64,000 bases of DNA, from contig MU006217.1 in NCBI GenBank assembly GCA_010093685.1, forward strand, positions 1,595,644 through 1,659,643, written 5' to 3'. Below the pieces are notes generated by a model that searched no databases, was not told the origin of the DNA, and was given only the letters and a program-made list of their open reading frames with translations. Made by a program: the position numbers and the translations under genes. Source of the DNA: Ophiobolus disseminans. Lineage: Eukaryota > Ascomycota > Dothideomycetes > Pleosporales > Phaeosphaeriaceae. Below are positions 19,926-30,838 of the stretch, in pieces (within the stretch, counting starts at the first letter, position 1; each line of letters opens with the position of its first letter).

Positions 19926-22278
19926 TTAAACCGTGAATATTTTCCTCTTTCCACAAGCATCAGGGCTGGAGAAATACTGAACTGCAATTGGAAAACTTCC
20001 ACCAAACTGTATCTCAACCAGCAGGTGCTCAGAATCTTCGCAATGCTTTCCCTGATTAAAACATATGGAGCATAACTGGTAGTCATCTCCGGAGCACAGA
20101 TGGCATTGGTACACTGCCAAGGTGTATTGCCGAGAACAAAGGTCACAACAGCCATGTCGATTCATGCGACAGGCTTGAATGTTGCACTCGTCTTGGGGTT
20201 GGTGTTTCACGTCTCCGCACATTTTAGTTTCCGTGTCGTTGCCGGAATGTGGGAACTTCGTTAGAACATCTTGACAAGACCAGCGTTCTGGGAGGTCCGC
20301 ACAACATGCGTCCACGACCTCTTGGAACCATGATGGAACTAGCTCAGGAAGACGTGGTAGCGGATGTGGGCCAAACCAAAGGCCTGCATCGTTTGACTCA
20401 GGCGTTTTGTTGAAATCTTCCCTAATCTCCAATGCACTTTTCGAATTGGATGCCCATCCCTTTGCTAGCATCCACAGTATCTGTCCACATTGGTACACAT
20501 CGTATGCTGGAGTGAGACATCCTTCAATCTTGATGTCACACTGCTTGACGCTTTGTGCAAAGTGACGGAACTCGGGTGGATAGAACGTGGAGGCGTTTGG
20601 TGCAACATCAAGCGTTGTTTGGAACTGCCATAAATGAACTTGATCAAGTGCATCAACGAGGATGGGTGGCCGTAAGAATCTCAGCGTTCCGACCACATCT
20701 CCAACACCATGCACTTCACCGGTCCTCTGGAGGAGCTGCCTGGACCAATGCTCTACCATTTGCCACGAGCAAGGGATTGATGTATCGCTTGCACGATGAA
20801 ACAGAAGTTGACATGCAGTATCTGGCCACGCAACAAGATAGCTCTTAATTCGACTCGTGATTGTATCCACTGTCACACCTACTAGGCGAGGGAATCCAGG
20901 CTTGTCTCTAAGGCGATGTAGTAGTCGAATTCTGTTACAGAAGTCCAAATCCGGCGGGCGTCGCAACGACATAACTTCTTCAACGTTGCGACCGTCGATC
21001 GAGACTAGGAATCGATCGGGAAGGTCGATACATGCAAGGCGGGCCACCTGCTTCTCGTGGATCATACGACAGCCCATATGATACATGGCATTCGTTACTT
21101 TTTGCTCGGTACGCTCAATTTGGTCGATGCATGAATCATACTCAAAAGGAGCCGTTACTTTTGCAACAGTCAAGTTCCGTTGGTCATTCAAAGACAGCCG
21201 CAAGTGGACGTGGGATGCTTCCTGGACAGGGCCGAGTGATTTCAATTTCAGCAATATCAATTTGAGCAAAGACAAGGGTATGCAAGAAGCTGTTACTGCA
21301 TTGAACCTTGGATTCTCATGCTGGGAGAGTCTTATGAACCGCCAAAGATTTGATGAGCGAGGTATTTCCAGAGACACGTTGAGGATCGTCCAGTTCCGAG
21401 GATCGCGAAAATAGAGTATTTTATAGAGATTGACGCTTGACTGATTTGTAGATATTTCTTCGTGACGACCAAATACAACGACATCCGGCACTTGAGAGTG
21501 ACTCGTGTAGCTTTCTGGATAGAAGGTTTGTGATGATTCGAGGATGCCGATAGGTGGAGAACTTCTCACCTTACGAACCGATCGACTCGGTCGTGTGAGT
21601 GAGGTGTTTGCAAAAGCTGCAGTTCCGAAAACGGATCTTGTTTGGTAGGTCGTCGTGCCTGAGGAGCCACCAAGTCTTGCCCTAACAGCATTGCTGTTTA
21701 CGTGCCTGGCGTTGACGTAATTTTGGTGAACCAACCCGACTTTGATCGTGGATCCACTACTCTCAGCCCTGATGATAGTGTTAGATCAGGGTGACCGCTC
21801 CGTCGTAAGATAGACTGCTCACAGGCTTTCGGCGCTGGCTGCCGTCTGAAGATCGTCCTTCAGAGTTCGAAGGCAATTCTTCAATCCGTCGAGCTTGCGA
21901 TGGTACACGATGAGACATAGTCCAACAGGGACGATGTATTCTGAATGAAAGCAAAATATTTTCCCTTCTGATACTTGATCGACTTGGTGGACAATCTTCT
22001 GAAAAGCGATGTCCACGTCGTGAACTCTTGCATTCGAGGAAATTACTTCTCGACATTTGATATCGACTAGTAGGCTCCGGAACCTCTTGATATCTTCCTA
22101 TCATGCCATTAATTAGCCTTGCAACGTGCATGGAGGTGTGTGTACTTACTTGAAGTAACTCGAGATCTCGCGTAGCCTCGAACAGAAAATAGCTGATGAT
22201 TGTAGTGGTCCGAGATAATGCAACCCAGATCAACCGCGCGATTGTGATGACACTCGCCGCTAATCCAACGTGATCCAT
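19926..22278 (-). CDS. Pseudokinase-like protein with C-terminal ZZ zinc finger
   Basis: Three exons, 22278-22150, 22085-21823 and 21768-19926, giving 744 residues. Residues 1-45 (MDHVGLAASVITIARLIW) resemble the helical N-terminus of many fungal NLR/HET-type proteins. Residues about 250-560 look like a worn protein kinase: PAYDVYQCGQILWMLAKG fits the helix-F region (DVYxxGxxLW) and STFYPPEFRH the APE region, but I find no HRD or DFG and no clear VAIK lysine. Residues 672-717 are a ZZ-type finger: CDLC, CHLC, CSIC, then spaced His residues (KHCEDSEHL). ZZ fingers bind protein tails. The combination suggests a recognition or scaffold protein, perhaps in non-self recognition; that is inference. 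The first intron is 64 nt, the second 54 nt. Confidence 0.75.
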
Positions 22279-23640
22279 TGTAAGAAGTGTAGGATCGCAG
22301 GGTTCGCCACGAAACGAGTGAGGGCCCTGCACTATAAGTGGAGCAATCGCCCGTTGAGTGACTTTTAGCTCGGGGCGAAGCACAAAGTTTGACTGGAAGC
22401 CACTGGTTGTATTCGCGGGGATAAGCCAACAGGGCGTCCATGGCCATGGCTAACATCCACATCGCAACGCCGAGCTCTTGGTGTTAAACATGGCGTCCAA
22501 TGGCTCACAGAATGAAGCGATAACAGGCGGGGTTGAATAGAAGTGCAGTTAACAGCCTGCTGTGGTGTCTCCGCGTAGTGGACTGAAGCCTCTCAGCATC
22601 GCGAACGACCCGACGTGCGACTGTACGCGCATTGCCAAGAGCTAGAGATGCGCATCAATCCGGTATCTGGCCAGATTCTGTGACACGAACAAGGCAAGGA
22701 GGGATGTTGGTCATTCCTGGGTGGATGCATGCAAGAGTCCGGTGAAGAAGTTGGACGCTCATGCAGGGCAGGTGCGGATCTAGCGCCGTAACAATTCCGC
22801 GCTCATTGGTCGCCGCGCATTTCTTGAACGTTTTCGTGTCTGCCTTGAGGGAAGGTGCTCATTCAAAATGAGATGTCGAATCTGTCTCTTCTGGGAGGAT
22901 GCCAGATTTGGGCAGTGCTATTGGAGACCGTTGACGTCATCATGCATGTAGAATAACCGTTGAGTTTTAATCGCAATCTTTGAAGTCAATAGTACGTGAC
23001 CGAGATCTGAAGAGGGCGGCTGAACCGACTTACTCGCTCCATTTAAACCACGTTCACAAAACAAGCCGTGATAAGGGAAGTATGGGAAGAGGCGATGACT
23101 TTGTGGAACAGGTGGCAGACCCAATATCTTCAATATGCAGAGATATCCAAGCATCGGGGGTGGAAATACATGCGTGCTATTCATTGTTGGGTTAAGAAGC
23201 CTGAATGATGGACGCTTTGGTGTGAGGCGGACAAGAAGGCCACCGTCCGAACCAGCAATAGGTCCCTGCATGCTTCACTACGAGTTCCACATAATCCAAA
23301 CCGATAAGCACATATAAGCTGCTGCCATCATACTTCAAAATGAACGGAAATTTGATGTTCTTTCCATTCGATGTCTTGGCACTGCCGTCATCAGATGTTG
23401 CTGCTGCCCTTCCCAGCACGCATGCCCAAAGCTCTCGGGTTTATATGTACAGTGGATCCGAATCTTTGTTGAGTGAAGTTCTCGTGTTTGTCAGCTCAAT
23501 GCTCCCACGGGTGCTTCCAGCCCAGCAGCGCTGGACCATCCTTCTTCGCACGGTACATCAACTGCATTAGTCAGCAAGACAACTTTTCCCGGTCGCAGTC
23601 CGACGTACGAAAAACTACATGGACGCGCCGAGGCCGGTTG
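22279..23640. other. Intergenic region, no gene seen
   Basis: 1.36 kb between a minus-strand start and the stop of COG8. The longest frames (about 117 codons on the minus strand near 22918-23271) lack a family motif and do not extend through introns. No repeat was noticed. Confidence 0.5.
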
Positions 23641-25101
23641 CTATGAACCTGTAGAGCGGCCGTACGGGGTGGATGTGGATAGGGTGCCTACCCCTGAGGC
23701 CAGCAGCTCTAGTCTAGACGCCTGCACCCTGTGCTTCTTCATGACCTCTACCCATTCTTCTTCAACCTCGTGCTCTTCTGTGTTCTCTTCTGGATCATCG
23801 AATTCGGCCCTCAAGTCTTCCTCCAGCAATGCAATCATCATGCTGAAGTCGCCGCCAAGTCTGCCCAACGATCCAGCGCAATACAGGACTTGAGTAAGAA
23901 GAGAGTCTCGAGCGGCATGATCTTGAACGTTTGGCAAATATGCACGTAGCGTGTCAAACAGTATCTCCACCAAATGTAAGGGGAAGGTAGCTAAGGCTGA
24001 TGGTATTGGCTGTAGCGGATTCGACGGGGCGACTGGCTTGACAGCAGGGGCGCTCTCCTCGGATCCTGGAGCTGGTAGCGCCGAAGGAAATATACTTTTG
24101 TACATGGAAATAATGGCAAAGCTCTGCTCGCGGAAGATTTCGAGGTACTTTTTGAGATACTTCTCGGTCTGCTGGCCGACTGCCCAGCCTGCATCTCCCT
24201 TCGCAGTGCCGTTTACTCGCTTATCTGTCTCCTGATCTGCGAGTTCTCGCAGCGGGTCAAGTGCCGCCAGCATTGACTCGAGACAGGCCAGTCTGCATAT
24301 CAAGAACAGTGCGCCTAGGCTGCCCTCTCCGCTCCCTATACTGGTCTGCTTGGTCGCCCACGACTCGTCCAGTTCCGGAGCAACGCGGCGAAGCCAGCCA
24401 ATTGTGCGCATGGCCCCTGCAAGCTTTATGCCCTGCGACTGCAGCGAGCTGATTAGGTTGGCGGTCATGGTCTTCATCTCCTGCTCGGCCTGCATGGTCA
24501 GGGAGGAGATGAGTTGGGACTCGGGGTAGAGTGTATGTAAGCGTTTGATGTGGGCGTGGAGATCCAGAGCCGAGGCATAGTTGGCGTTGGCCGACGCTGT
24601 GGACGTAGTAGCTTGAGCGGCAGCTGTGGAGGAGGATATGGCGGTCGAAAGCAGCGTGGGCAGGTCTAGGACGTCAGTGACGCGGTCCACGTTCCGCGAG
24701 AGCAGCATAGCCTTTCTCCGCCGGTCCAGTATGGCGTTTTCTGAGCTCTTGTTGTATTTCTCGGAGAAGCTCTGGGCGGCCGTTTCCAGCTTTGGCAGCT
24801 CTCCCTGTATGGCTCCGGCATCTTTTCCTAGTTTTGGGAGGGTATCACGGAGGTGCAGCAGATGGTCGGTCGAGGATATTATGGGCTTGTGGGAGCGCTT
24901 TGAGAGGGCCTGCAGCGAGCGCAGGACCGACTGCGAGCTCTGAGACAGCGAGTGCTGTTCGGACGAGGTGAGGGCCGCCAGTGGCAGGGTGGTGAGGCGG
25001 GCGAGGTACGTGTTGGTGACGGCATCTCTGGGGGATGGGCGCAATTGGGCGTCCTGGGCGTCGAAGTAGGGCGTGAGCAGCTCGTACAGCGGGTCGGCCA
25101 T
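23641..25101 (-). CDS. COG8: Conserved oligomeric Golgi complex subunit 8 (Dor1-like)
   Basis: Single exon, 486 residues from the ATG at 25101. The N-terminal two thirds follow the Dor1/COG8 pattern: coiled-coil-rich helices, then RRKAMLLSRNVDRVTDVLDLP, LDLHAHIKRLHTLYPESQLI and GIKLAGAMRTIGWLRRV. The last 60 residues are acidic and variable. COG8 is part of lobe B of the eight-subunit complex that tethers retrograde vesicles at the Golgi. It lies head-to-head with the E2-like gene; only 145 bp separate the start codons, so the two share a promoter. An upstream ATG at 25173 in frame would overlap that promoter and is unlikely. Confidence 0.85.
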   Translation of the reverse strand: MADPLYELLTPYFDAQDAQLRPSPRDAVTNTYLARLTTLPLAALTSSEQHSLSQSSQSVLRSLQALSKRSHKPIISSTDHLLHLRDTLPKLGKDAGAIQGELPKLETAAQSFSEKYNKSSENAILDRRRKAMLLSRNVDRVTDVLDLPTLLSTAISSSTAAAQATTSTASANANYASALDLHAHIKRLHTLYPESQLISSLTMQAEQEMKTMTANLISSLQSQGIKLAGAMRTIGWLRRVAPELDESWATKQTSIGSGEGSLGALFLICRLACLESMLAALDPLRELADQETDKRVNGTAKGDAGWAVGQQTEKYLKKYLEIFREQSFAIISMYKSIFPSALPAPGSEESAPAVKPVAPSNPLQPIPSALATFPLHLVEILFDTLRAYLPNVQDHAARDSLLTQVLYCAGSLGRLGGDFSMMIALLEEDLRAEFDDPEENTEEHEVEEEWVEVMKKHRVQASRLELLASGVGTLSTSTPYGRSTGS

Positions 25102-25246
25102 GGTGAGCGTGTAGTATCTAGTGGGGAATGCGGACTTGGGACGGAGGTGCTGGACGACATGGCCCCCTGTCACTTGGCTACGCTACCGATGGCGAGGCGA
25201 ACCGCAGCTGCTATCCACATGCGCGCATTGCGGCCTGCATTTCGCC
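25102..25246. promoter_or_regulatory. Compact bidirectional promoter, COG8 / UBE2O-like
   Basis: 145 bp separate the two divergent ATGs, room for one shared core promoter and two very short leaders. No TATA element is evident, as is common for housekeeping pairs. Confidence 0.5.
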
Positions 25247-28200
25247 ATGGACCGCCCCGCCTCTGATAGCAACGGCAGAGACACTCCAGACGACGCGCCT
25301 AACACGCAAGAGCAGCGCAACCTCCTCGAACGCTTCCTCTCCGACCTCTTCGAAGACCGCTTCCTGACCGAGGGCCCCGCAACCGACGCGACATCAACTT
25401 TGCTGCAGCCGCATCCGTCCAACAACGTGGTACCCTTCTTCGCCGCCGACAGCGTGCTTGCCCCGCCCCAAGACAGCACGGACAAGACGCCAGCCGCCCC
25501 GCCAATGCAAACACCCACCGAGGCCGTCTTCTGCGTCGAGGACACCGTCGGCCTCAAGGACGACAAGTACAGCGTCGGCGTCGTCGACCGGTCCTTTGGC
25601 GATGTCGACAGCCACGAGCCGCGGCCGCAGAAGGACTATGGCGAGGACATTGAGCGCCACGCCGACATTTCCAAGGACGAGTTTGCCAAGTTCATGAAGA
25701 GCGGCATCCCACCGCGGGGCGCCGTGCTCATCTCGTGGCAGACGCAGCTCAAGACGGAGCTGGTGCCCGAGGCGAAGCTGCAGCTGCTCGACCGGGCGCT
25801 CTACGTGGGGGACGTCGTCAAGCGAAACTCGGAGGAGCACATGAGCGGGACCGTCATCGGCTTCCGGGCGAGCTGCACCCTCTTCCCCGCCACCCAGTAC
25901 AACGGCGGCCAGATCACACAGGCCATCAGCGACGACCTCTCCATACGCAACGTCCCCGCCGACGAGCTGCTCAACGTGCACGAATATAACGAGGGCGCCA
26001 TCGTCGTCTACGGGGACTGGGTCGGCCGGATAGAAAATGTCTACGACGAAGTGGCAGTCAAGCTATCCAACAACTCGGTCGTCATTGTGGAAGACCCGAG
26101 CGAGCTGGAGCAGGACGACATCACCGTCGAGCGGCTCAGCGTCGGCGACGCGGTCAAGACCAAGAAGGGCAACCTGCGGAGAGGGCGCTGGCGATACGGC
26201 GCCTTCGACCCCACCGTGCGACCCGCGGGCATCGTCGTCGAGACGCGCTCCACCGAGATCGACGTGCAGTGGCTGGCCCGGAGCATCCGCGCCAGCAACG
26301 TCGCCCTTTCCGCAGAAGAACCCCCCGCCACCCTGGGCCGCGACGAGTTCGAGAGCCCCACCTTCTTCAAATACGACGCTTCAGGTGGCTCAGCCAAGAC
26401 CCTCCCCTTGTCGGCCAATGGCACCGACCGGTCATACCACGTCACAGACGTTGCGGTCGGCGACAGAGTCGTGTTCAAGGACCTCGCAGGCGCTGCCGTC
26501 AAGTACGATGGCACCCACACGCTTCCAAACGGCTATCCACAAGGCAAACTTACGCGCATCGCACGGACAGAATCGCTGGGATACGACCTGAACGTCTTCC
26601 TCGTCATGCAGACACACACTCAGGTCACCGTCCAGTGGCAGGATCTCACAGTCACAGACGATCTCAGCATATCACTGCTACCGGACCCAAATGTCGAGGA
26701 CGACGACGAGGTCTGGCCTGGCGAAGTCGTCTTCTCCAAAGAAGGCCGCAAGGGTGACACTTCCGACGAGACGTGGACCAAGAAGCCTGCCAAGGTCGGT
26801 GTGGTGCAGGCGGTGAAGTCGCGGGACCGCATCGCTCAGGTGCGATGGTTCAAGAACCCATCCATCGAGTTCTTCGGCCCAGATCTTCTGCGGCCTTCTT
26901 CAACAGGAGAGTTGCGCGAGGAGACCGAGGATGTCAGTCTATACGACATCTACTCCTTCCCTGCTCTGACACGGAGACGCAACGACTTTGTCCTCATCCA
27001 CCCTGAGTCTATCGAAGGCCTCGAAGCACAACTCAACGTCACTGGTCCTGCCTGGTTTGGCGAAGTAATTGATCTCGGCCTCGACGGCAAGTTGATCGTG
27101 CGGCTGGGTGCGGCCAAGCCAGTGTTGGATGTTCAGGTGTCATACGAAGGTGTTACCCTTGCTTACAGTAGCGACATGGATGAAGAGTTTCTCAATATGC
27201 ACGGAATGGACGATGACTCCCTTGAGGATTCTGAAGAGGACATCTCCGATTTTGACTCTGCTTCCTTCAACGAGATGTGGATCGAATACGAGGGCATGGA
27301 CGGTGAACACCCGGTCGGTGACGAGGAGGAATGGTCGACAGAAGATGACGAGGAAGATGACGACAGTGACGGCGATACATCTATGCCTGACTTGATTGAG
27401 CAGGACGATATCGATACTTCCAAGACGACACCCGAAAGCAAATCACCTCCCACCAAAGAAGACCGATCAAATGCAGAAGACACATTGGACGATGCACCAA
27501 TGACCGAAGACACCCAAGAATCAATATCAGAAACGACTCCATCTTTTTTGATTCTCGACACCCCACCCCCTTCCAGCCACCATTACTACTATCGATCAGC
27601 GGCTTCATCGTCTGCCTTAATGCGCCGTATCGGCAAAGAGCACAAGATCCTGCGCAACTCACTACCTCCTGGCATCTTTGTCCGGACGTGGGAGTCACGC
27701 CTCGACCTCATTCGTGTGCTTATGATCGGCCCAAACGAGACGCCCTATGAGTACGCGCCATTTGTCATCGATTTTCACCTTGGCTCGACATACCCACAAG
27801 CACCACCAGAAGCCTTCTTCCACAGCTGGACGAACGGTAATGGTCCAGTGAATCCCAATCTTTACGAGGATGGGAAGATCTGCCTGAGCCTGCTCGGCAC
27901 CTGGCATACCGACGAGCGAAACGAGAGCTGGAGTCCTGCTAAGAGTACTCTTCTGCAAGTCCTGGTCTCGATCATGGGCTTGGTCCTGGTCAAAGAACCC
28001 TATTACAACGAAGCAGGCTACGACGTCCATCGGTCAGCGCCCGAGACTAAACTCAGCAGTGCTTTGTACACTGAACGAGCATATTTCCGTGCTCGCGCAT
28101 TCATCACTCACGCACTGACCAACGAAGTTGAGCCGTTCAAGGAAGAGCTGGACTACTTATATTGGAGTCAAGCTGACGACGCGCCGCAGTTGCTCGACAA

Positions 28201-28354
28201 GGCGATCGAGGCCGCAAAGGAGGTAGTCGAGCGCAGCGCAAACAGTAGCGACGAAGGTGAACGCGATGGAATGCGCACAATGAGCTTGGGTGCGGTCGTG
28301 ATGCTGAAAAGGCAAGTGGAGAAGCTTGAAGCACTGAAGAACGCACAAGCGTGA
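25247..28354 (+). CDS. UBE2O-like ubiquitin-conjugating enzyme
   Basis: Single exon, 1035 residues. The N-terminal 600 residues hold repeated SH3-like beta units (for example DRVVFKD...YPQGKLTRI, and PGEVVFSKEGRKGD) like the conserved regions of UBE2O. An acidic stretch follows at about 640-760. The UBC fold starts near residue 788 (RRIGKEHKILRNSLPPGIF). The active-site Cys is C879 in NPNLYEDGKICLSLLGTW, with the Asn-Pro pair of the family and a downstream YNEAGY helix. UBE2O enzymes act as combined E2/E3 on orphan basic proteins such as ribosomal and histone clients in animals; the same role in fungi is inference. The start at 25247 sits 145 bp from the divergent COG8 gene; an earlier in-frame ATG at 25121 would overlap the shared promoter. 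Confidence 0.88.
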   Translation: MDRPASDSNGRDTPDDAPNTQEQRNLLERFLSDLFEDRFLTEGPATDATSTLLQPHPSNNVVPFFAADSVLAPPQDSTDKTPAAPPMQTPTEAVFCVEDTVGLKDDKYSVGVVDRSFGDVDSHEPRPQKDYGEDIERHADISKDEFAKFMKSGIPPRGAVLISWQTQLKTELVPEAKLQLLDRALYVGDVVKRNSEEHMSGTVIGFRASCTLFPATQYNGGQITQAISDDLSIRNVPADELLNVHEYNEGAIVVYGDWVGRIENVYDEVAVKLSNNSVVIVEDPSELEQDDITVERLSVGDAVKTKKGNLRRGRWRYGAFDPTVRPAGIVVETRSTEIDVQWLARSIRASNVALSAEEPPATLGRDEFESPTFFKYDASGGSAKTLPLSANGTDRSYHVTDVAVGDRVVFKDLAGAAVKYDGTHTLPNGYPQGKLTRIARTESLGYDLNVFLVMQTHTQVTVQWQDLTVTDDLSISLLPDPNVEDDDEVWPGEVVFSKEGRKGDTSDETWTKKPAKVGVVQAVKSRDRIAQVRWFKNPSIEFFGPDLLRPSSTGELREETEDVSLYDIYSFPALTRRRNDFVLIHPESIEGLEAQLNVTGPAWFGEVIDLGLDGKLIVRLGAAKPVLDVQVSYEGVTLAYSSDMDEEFLNMHGMDDDSLEDSEEDISDFDSASFNEMWIEYEGMDGEHPVGDEEEWSTEDDEEDDDSDGDTSMPDLIEQDDIDTSKTTPESKSPPTKEDRSNAEDTLDDAPMTEDTQESISETTPSFLILDTPPPSSHHYYYRSAASSSALMRRIGKEHKILRNSLPPGIFVRTWESRLDLIRVLMIGPNETPYEYAPFVIDFHLGSTYPQAPPEAFFHSWTNGNGPVNPNLYEDGKICLSLLGTWHTDERNESWSPAKSTLLQVLVSIMGLVLVKEPYYNEAGYDVHRSAPETKLSSALYTERAYFRARAFITHALTNEVEPFKEELDYLYWSQADDAPQLLDKAIEAAKEVVERSANSSDEGERDGMRTMSLGAVVMLKRQVEKLEALKNAQA

Positions 28355-28843
28355 GTTGGTGGGGAAGGATATGACATATGCATCGCAGAGGAGTAGGCGT
28401 TTGGATAGCATCATGATATAGCATTTTGAGACAAGAAAATAGGGGATAGCTTTCTGTACGCAGAGGCGCTCTGAGCCAGATAATCAAATATTGTACGTTC
28501 CGGGGTTGGTCTCCGTGCACCGTACTAAGTGAAATCGATGGGCAAACCGTTTACACTACTTGCAAGAATCTCAGGAAATGCAAACAAATCGATACGCGAC
28601 CAGTCGTTCAAGTCCTGGTACTGAGCAACTTGTCGCAGCTCTCATTACAAGTGGATCATTTTCATGCACGTGCTGATGTTTGCAGCATGTTTTCCCTATT
28701 CTTATCCCCTTCCGCTATGTACCTGCTACAAGTAAACAGATATCCCACTTATTACAATTGTTATTCGCCACACCTGGTACTCTCAACACTCAACAAATAT
28801 TAGAAATTAACTAACACATTCTTCTAGAACACTGCCCGCCGTC
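28355..28843. other. Intergenic region, no gene seen
   Basis: About 490 bp, AT-richer than the genes on either side, with no frame of note. It contains the 3' end of the E2-like gene and the upstream part of the broken F-box-like copy. Confidence 0.5.
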
Positions 28844-29835
28844 ATGCTCAACACCACCACCCCCAATGAGCCTCGACTGCCTCAAGAGATCACCGACCAT
28901 ATTATCCGTCCATTCGATGATGCCGATGACCATTTTCTTTGGGTCATCTGCCGTCAGGTGTCTCAAACTTTTCGCAAAGAGATCGAGTGCATGTTCCGCA
29001 AGACGCTCCTGAACGAAACAGTTATCCAGCGGAAACTTTCTTCCCGCCATCACTTCTTGGACCTGCGCTACCACTGCCACTTCACATGAACGTCCGACGA
29101 CCACACCACTACCTTTTCAACATAACAACCGTGACATAGGGCCTTTGCGTCCGGCCTCAACCGTAGCCGCCCGTCGAAGTCAACCTCGACGAGTTTGCAA
29201 ACCTGGTCGAGCAGTACAAAAATCTCGAATCATGGCGCACATCCAACTGCAACGTTCCCGCCATCACGCGCATCGGCAAGCAGTACAATTACACCCGCCT
29301 GACGGAAATTTCTCTTCCCGATCTGCACTTCCACCGCGAAAGCGCAGAAATCTCGCTCAACTGGCTCGAGCTCTACACGCAATTCTTCGCCGAAGACCAC
29401 ATACTCGCCAACATCAAACGCGCAACCGGGAACACTTTTCCCACTGTGATACGCTTCCCAGCTGCATATCCTATCGTTGTCAGCGACGAACTCGACTTCG
29501 TATGCGGCTTCCAGCAAAAGGACGTACCGGAACAAATCCAGGCACGGATGCCACGCTTTCGGTCCTACTTTGACGCCAACATCCTTCCGCACTCGTCTGT
29601 TGTCGAGGATTTGGCTAAGCGCACGTACGAGGAAATCATGTACTTGGAGGGCGTTACGCGAGTCACTAAGCTGGCCAACAAGCGCGATTTAAAGCCTGGC
29701 GTAGATAAAAGACTTGAATATTGCAAAGTGGAAGATCCAGAGAACATGGGCTGGAAATCACGGACGAATAGGATGGATCGTCCTAGTGATCGTTATTGGG
29801 CTTCTGGTGATTTTGAGGAGGAGAGTGTGGATTAG
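28844..29835 (+). pseudogene. Broken F-box-like family gene, copy 1
   Basis: The 5' part (28844-29089) encodes RLPQEITDHIIRPFDDADDH then WVICRQVSQTFRKEIECMF, an F-box-like lead. It runs into stops at about 29087-29090 and again near 29125-29137. From about 29178 another frame encodes VEVNLDEFANLVEQYKNLES and continues to the stop at 29835, matching the second half of copy 2 at 30839 in order and spacing (VNLDEF / VTFSDF, ITRIGKQY / VTRIGLGI, AEISLNWLELYTQFF / GEISINWKKLFTSCF). The two parts are in different frames and no intron with usable sites joins them. The damage therefore covers the region between residues about 80 and 115, with at least one frameshift plus stops. The gene is most likely dead; N- and C-terminal fragments could still be translated. 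Confidence 0.7.
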
Positions 29836-30838
29836 AGTGGTGAGGATGGGTTGTGTGGGTCGGTTGATGGTGGTTGGATGACAAGAGACTGGATGAGTGT
29901 TGGTACGTAATCAGGTGGTAATTCGTGATGAGAATGTGCCATGAGTCTGTCTCAAGTCGATTCGCTCTCTCCTTCCTTCACACCACAGACAGGGAACCGT
30001 CCCGGCTTTCCACGAAGCTTACGAAGATGCAGCTGCTTCATGTGAGGCTTGGACAAGACGTCGAGGTAGGTAAAAGTAGCCGCACAAACGCAGTGAAAGT
30101 AACATGTAAGAGACGAAACACTTACACAAGACCTTCTATACCATCCTGCAACATACCTAAGCCACACCTAGCTACGTGCCATCCCCGCCCATCAAAATCT
30201 CGCAACTTCGTCCCTTACCTTACCCGCACGTCACCAGCCCCAACATTCCTACTATGCCCCTCTCACCGCAACACCATATCCCATCCCTATATACCCCCCA
30301 TACTCCCCCAACATCCCATCCAAACCACCGAGCTCGACCCTTTAGCAAACCGGAGTCGCGACCCGCGCTGCCCGAGAAGTCGAGTTCGAATCGAACGAGC
30401 GCGTAAGTTCAATTCTGCAAGATGATAAATTCCGGTTTGGGACCACTAGAAGACTGGCCTGGCGTTCCAATGGCGTTCCAATAGCGTCTTGACGTGATTT
30501 TGAGAAGAGAGGTCGGGGCGTTCTAGCACTTCATTTTTGGGTTCTGTTGGGGTTATTTCACCTGGTGTTGTTTTTGGAATTCACGATCTTGTGGGGGTTT
30601 ATTTCATCTTGCTAGCTGCGTTCACTGCGTTATTCATCGCCATAAAGGTTATTCTTGATTTCCCTTTCTTTTTGTGCCTCATTTCATCCATTCCAAAGTT
30701 TTCCTTTCTCCTCAGTAGATATATCTGCGTCTCTTTCTTGTCACTAAGGTCAACCTACTGCTGTCAACTCTAGCCAACTTTAGCCAACTCAACACTGACC
30801 TCAACTTGCGCATCGCGAAGTCATTGGCGAGCTCAACG
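29836..30838. other. Intergenic region, no gene seen
   Basis: 1.0 kb between the two F-box-like copies. The left half is C-rich on the plus strand (about 30175-30330), the right half T-rich (about 30640-30760). Overlapping frames in several registers reflect base skew, not genes. Promoter of copy 2 is expected at the right end. Confidence 0.5.

Noticed and set aside
22918..23271. 117-codon minus-strand frame
   Set aside because: No motif, odd composition, no splice-linked exons; likely chance.
25394..25981. 195-codon minus-strand frame inside the E2-like gene
   Set aside because: Antisense shadow of a GC-rich coding region with a clear product on the plus strand.
30355..30410. Possible tRNA because of GTTCGAAT-like B box
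   Set aside because: No matching A box or cloverleaf arms could be drawn around it.
29925..30425. 166-codon plus-strand frame between the F-box-like copies
   Set aside because: Pro/Ser-rich composition from a C-rich stretch; overlapping frames of similar length exist.
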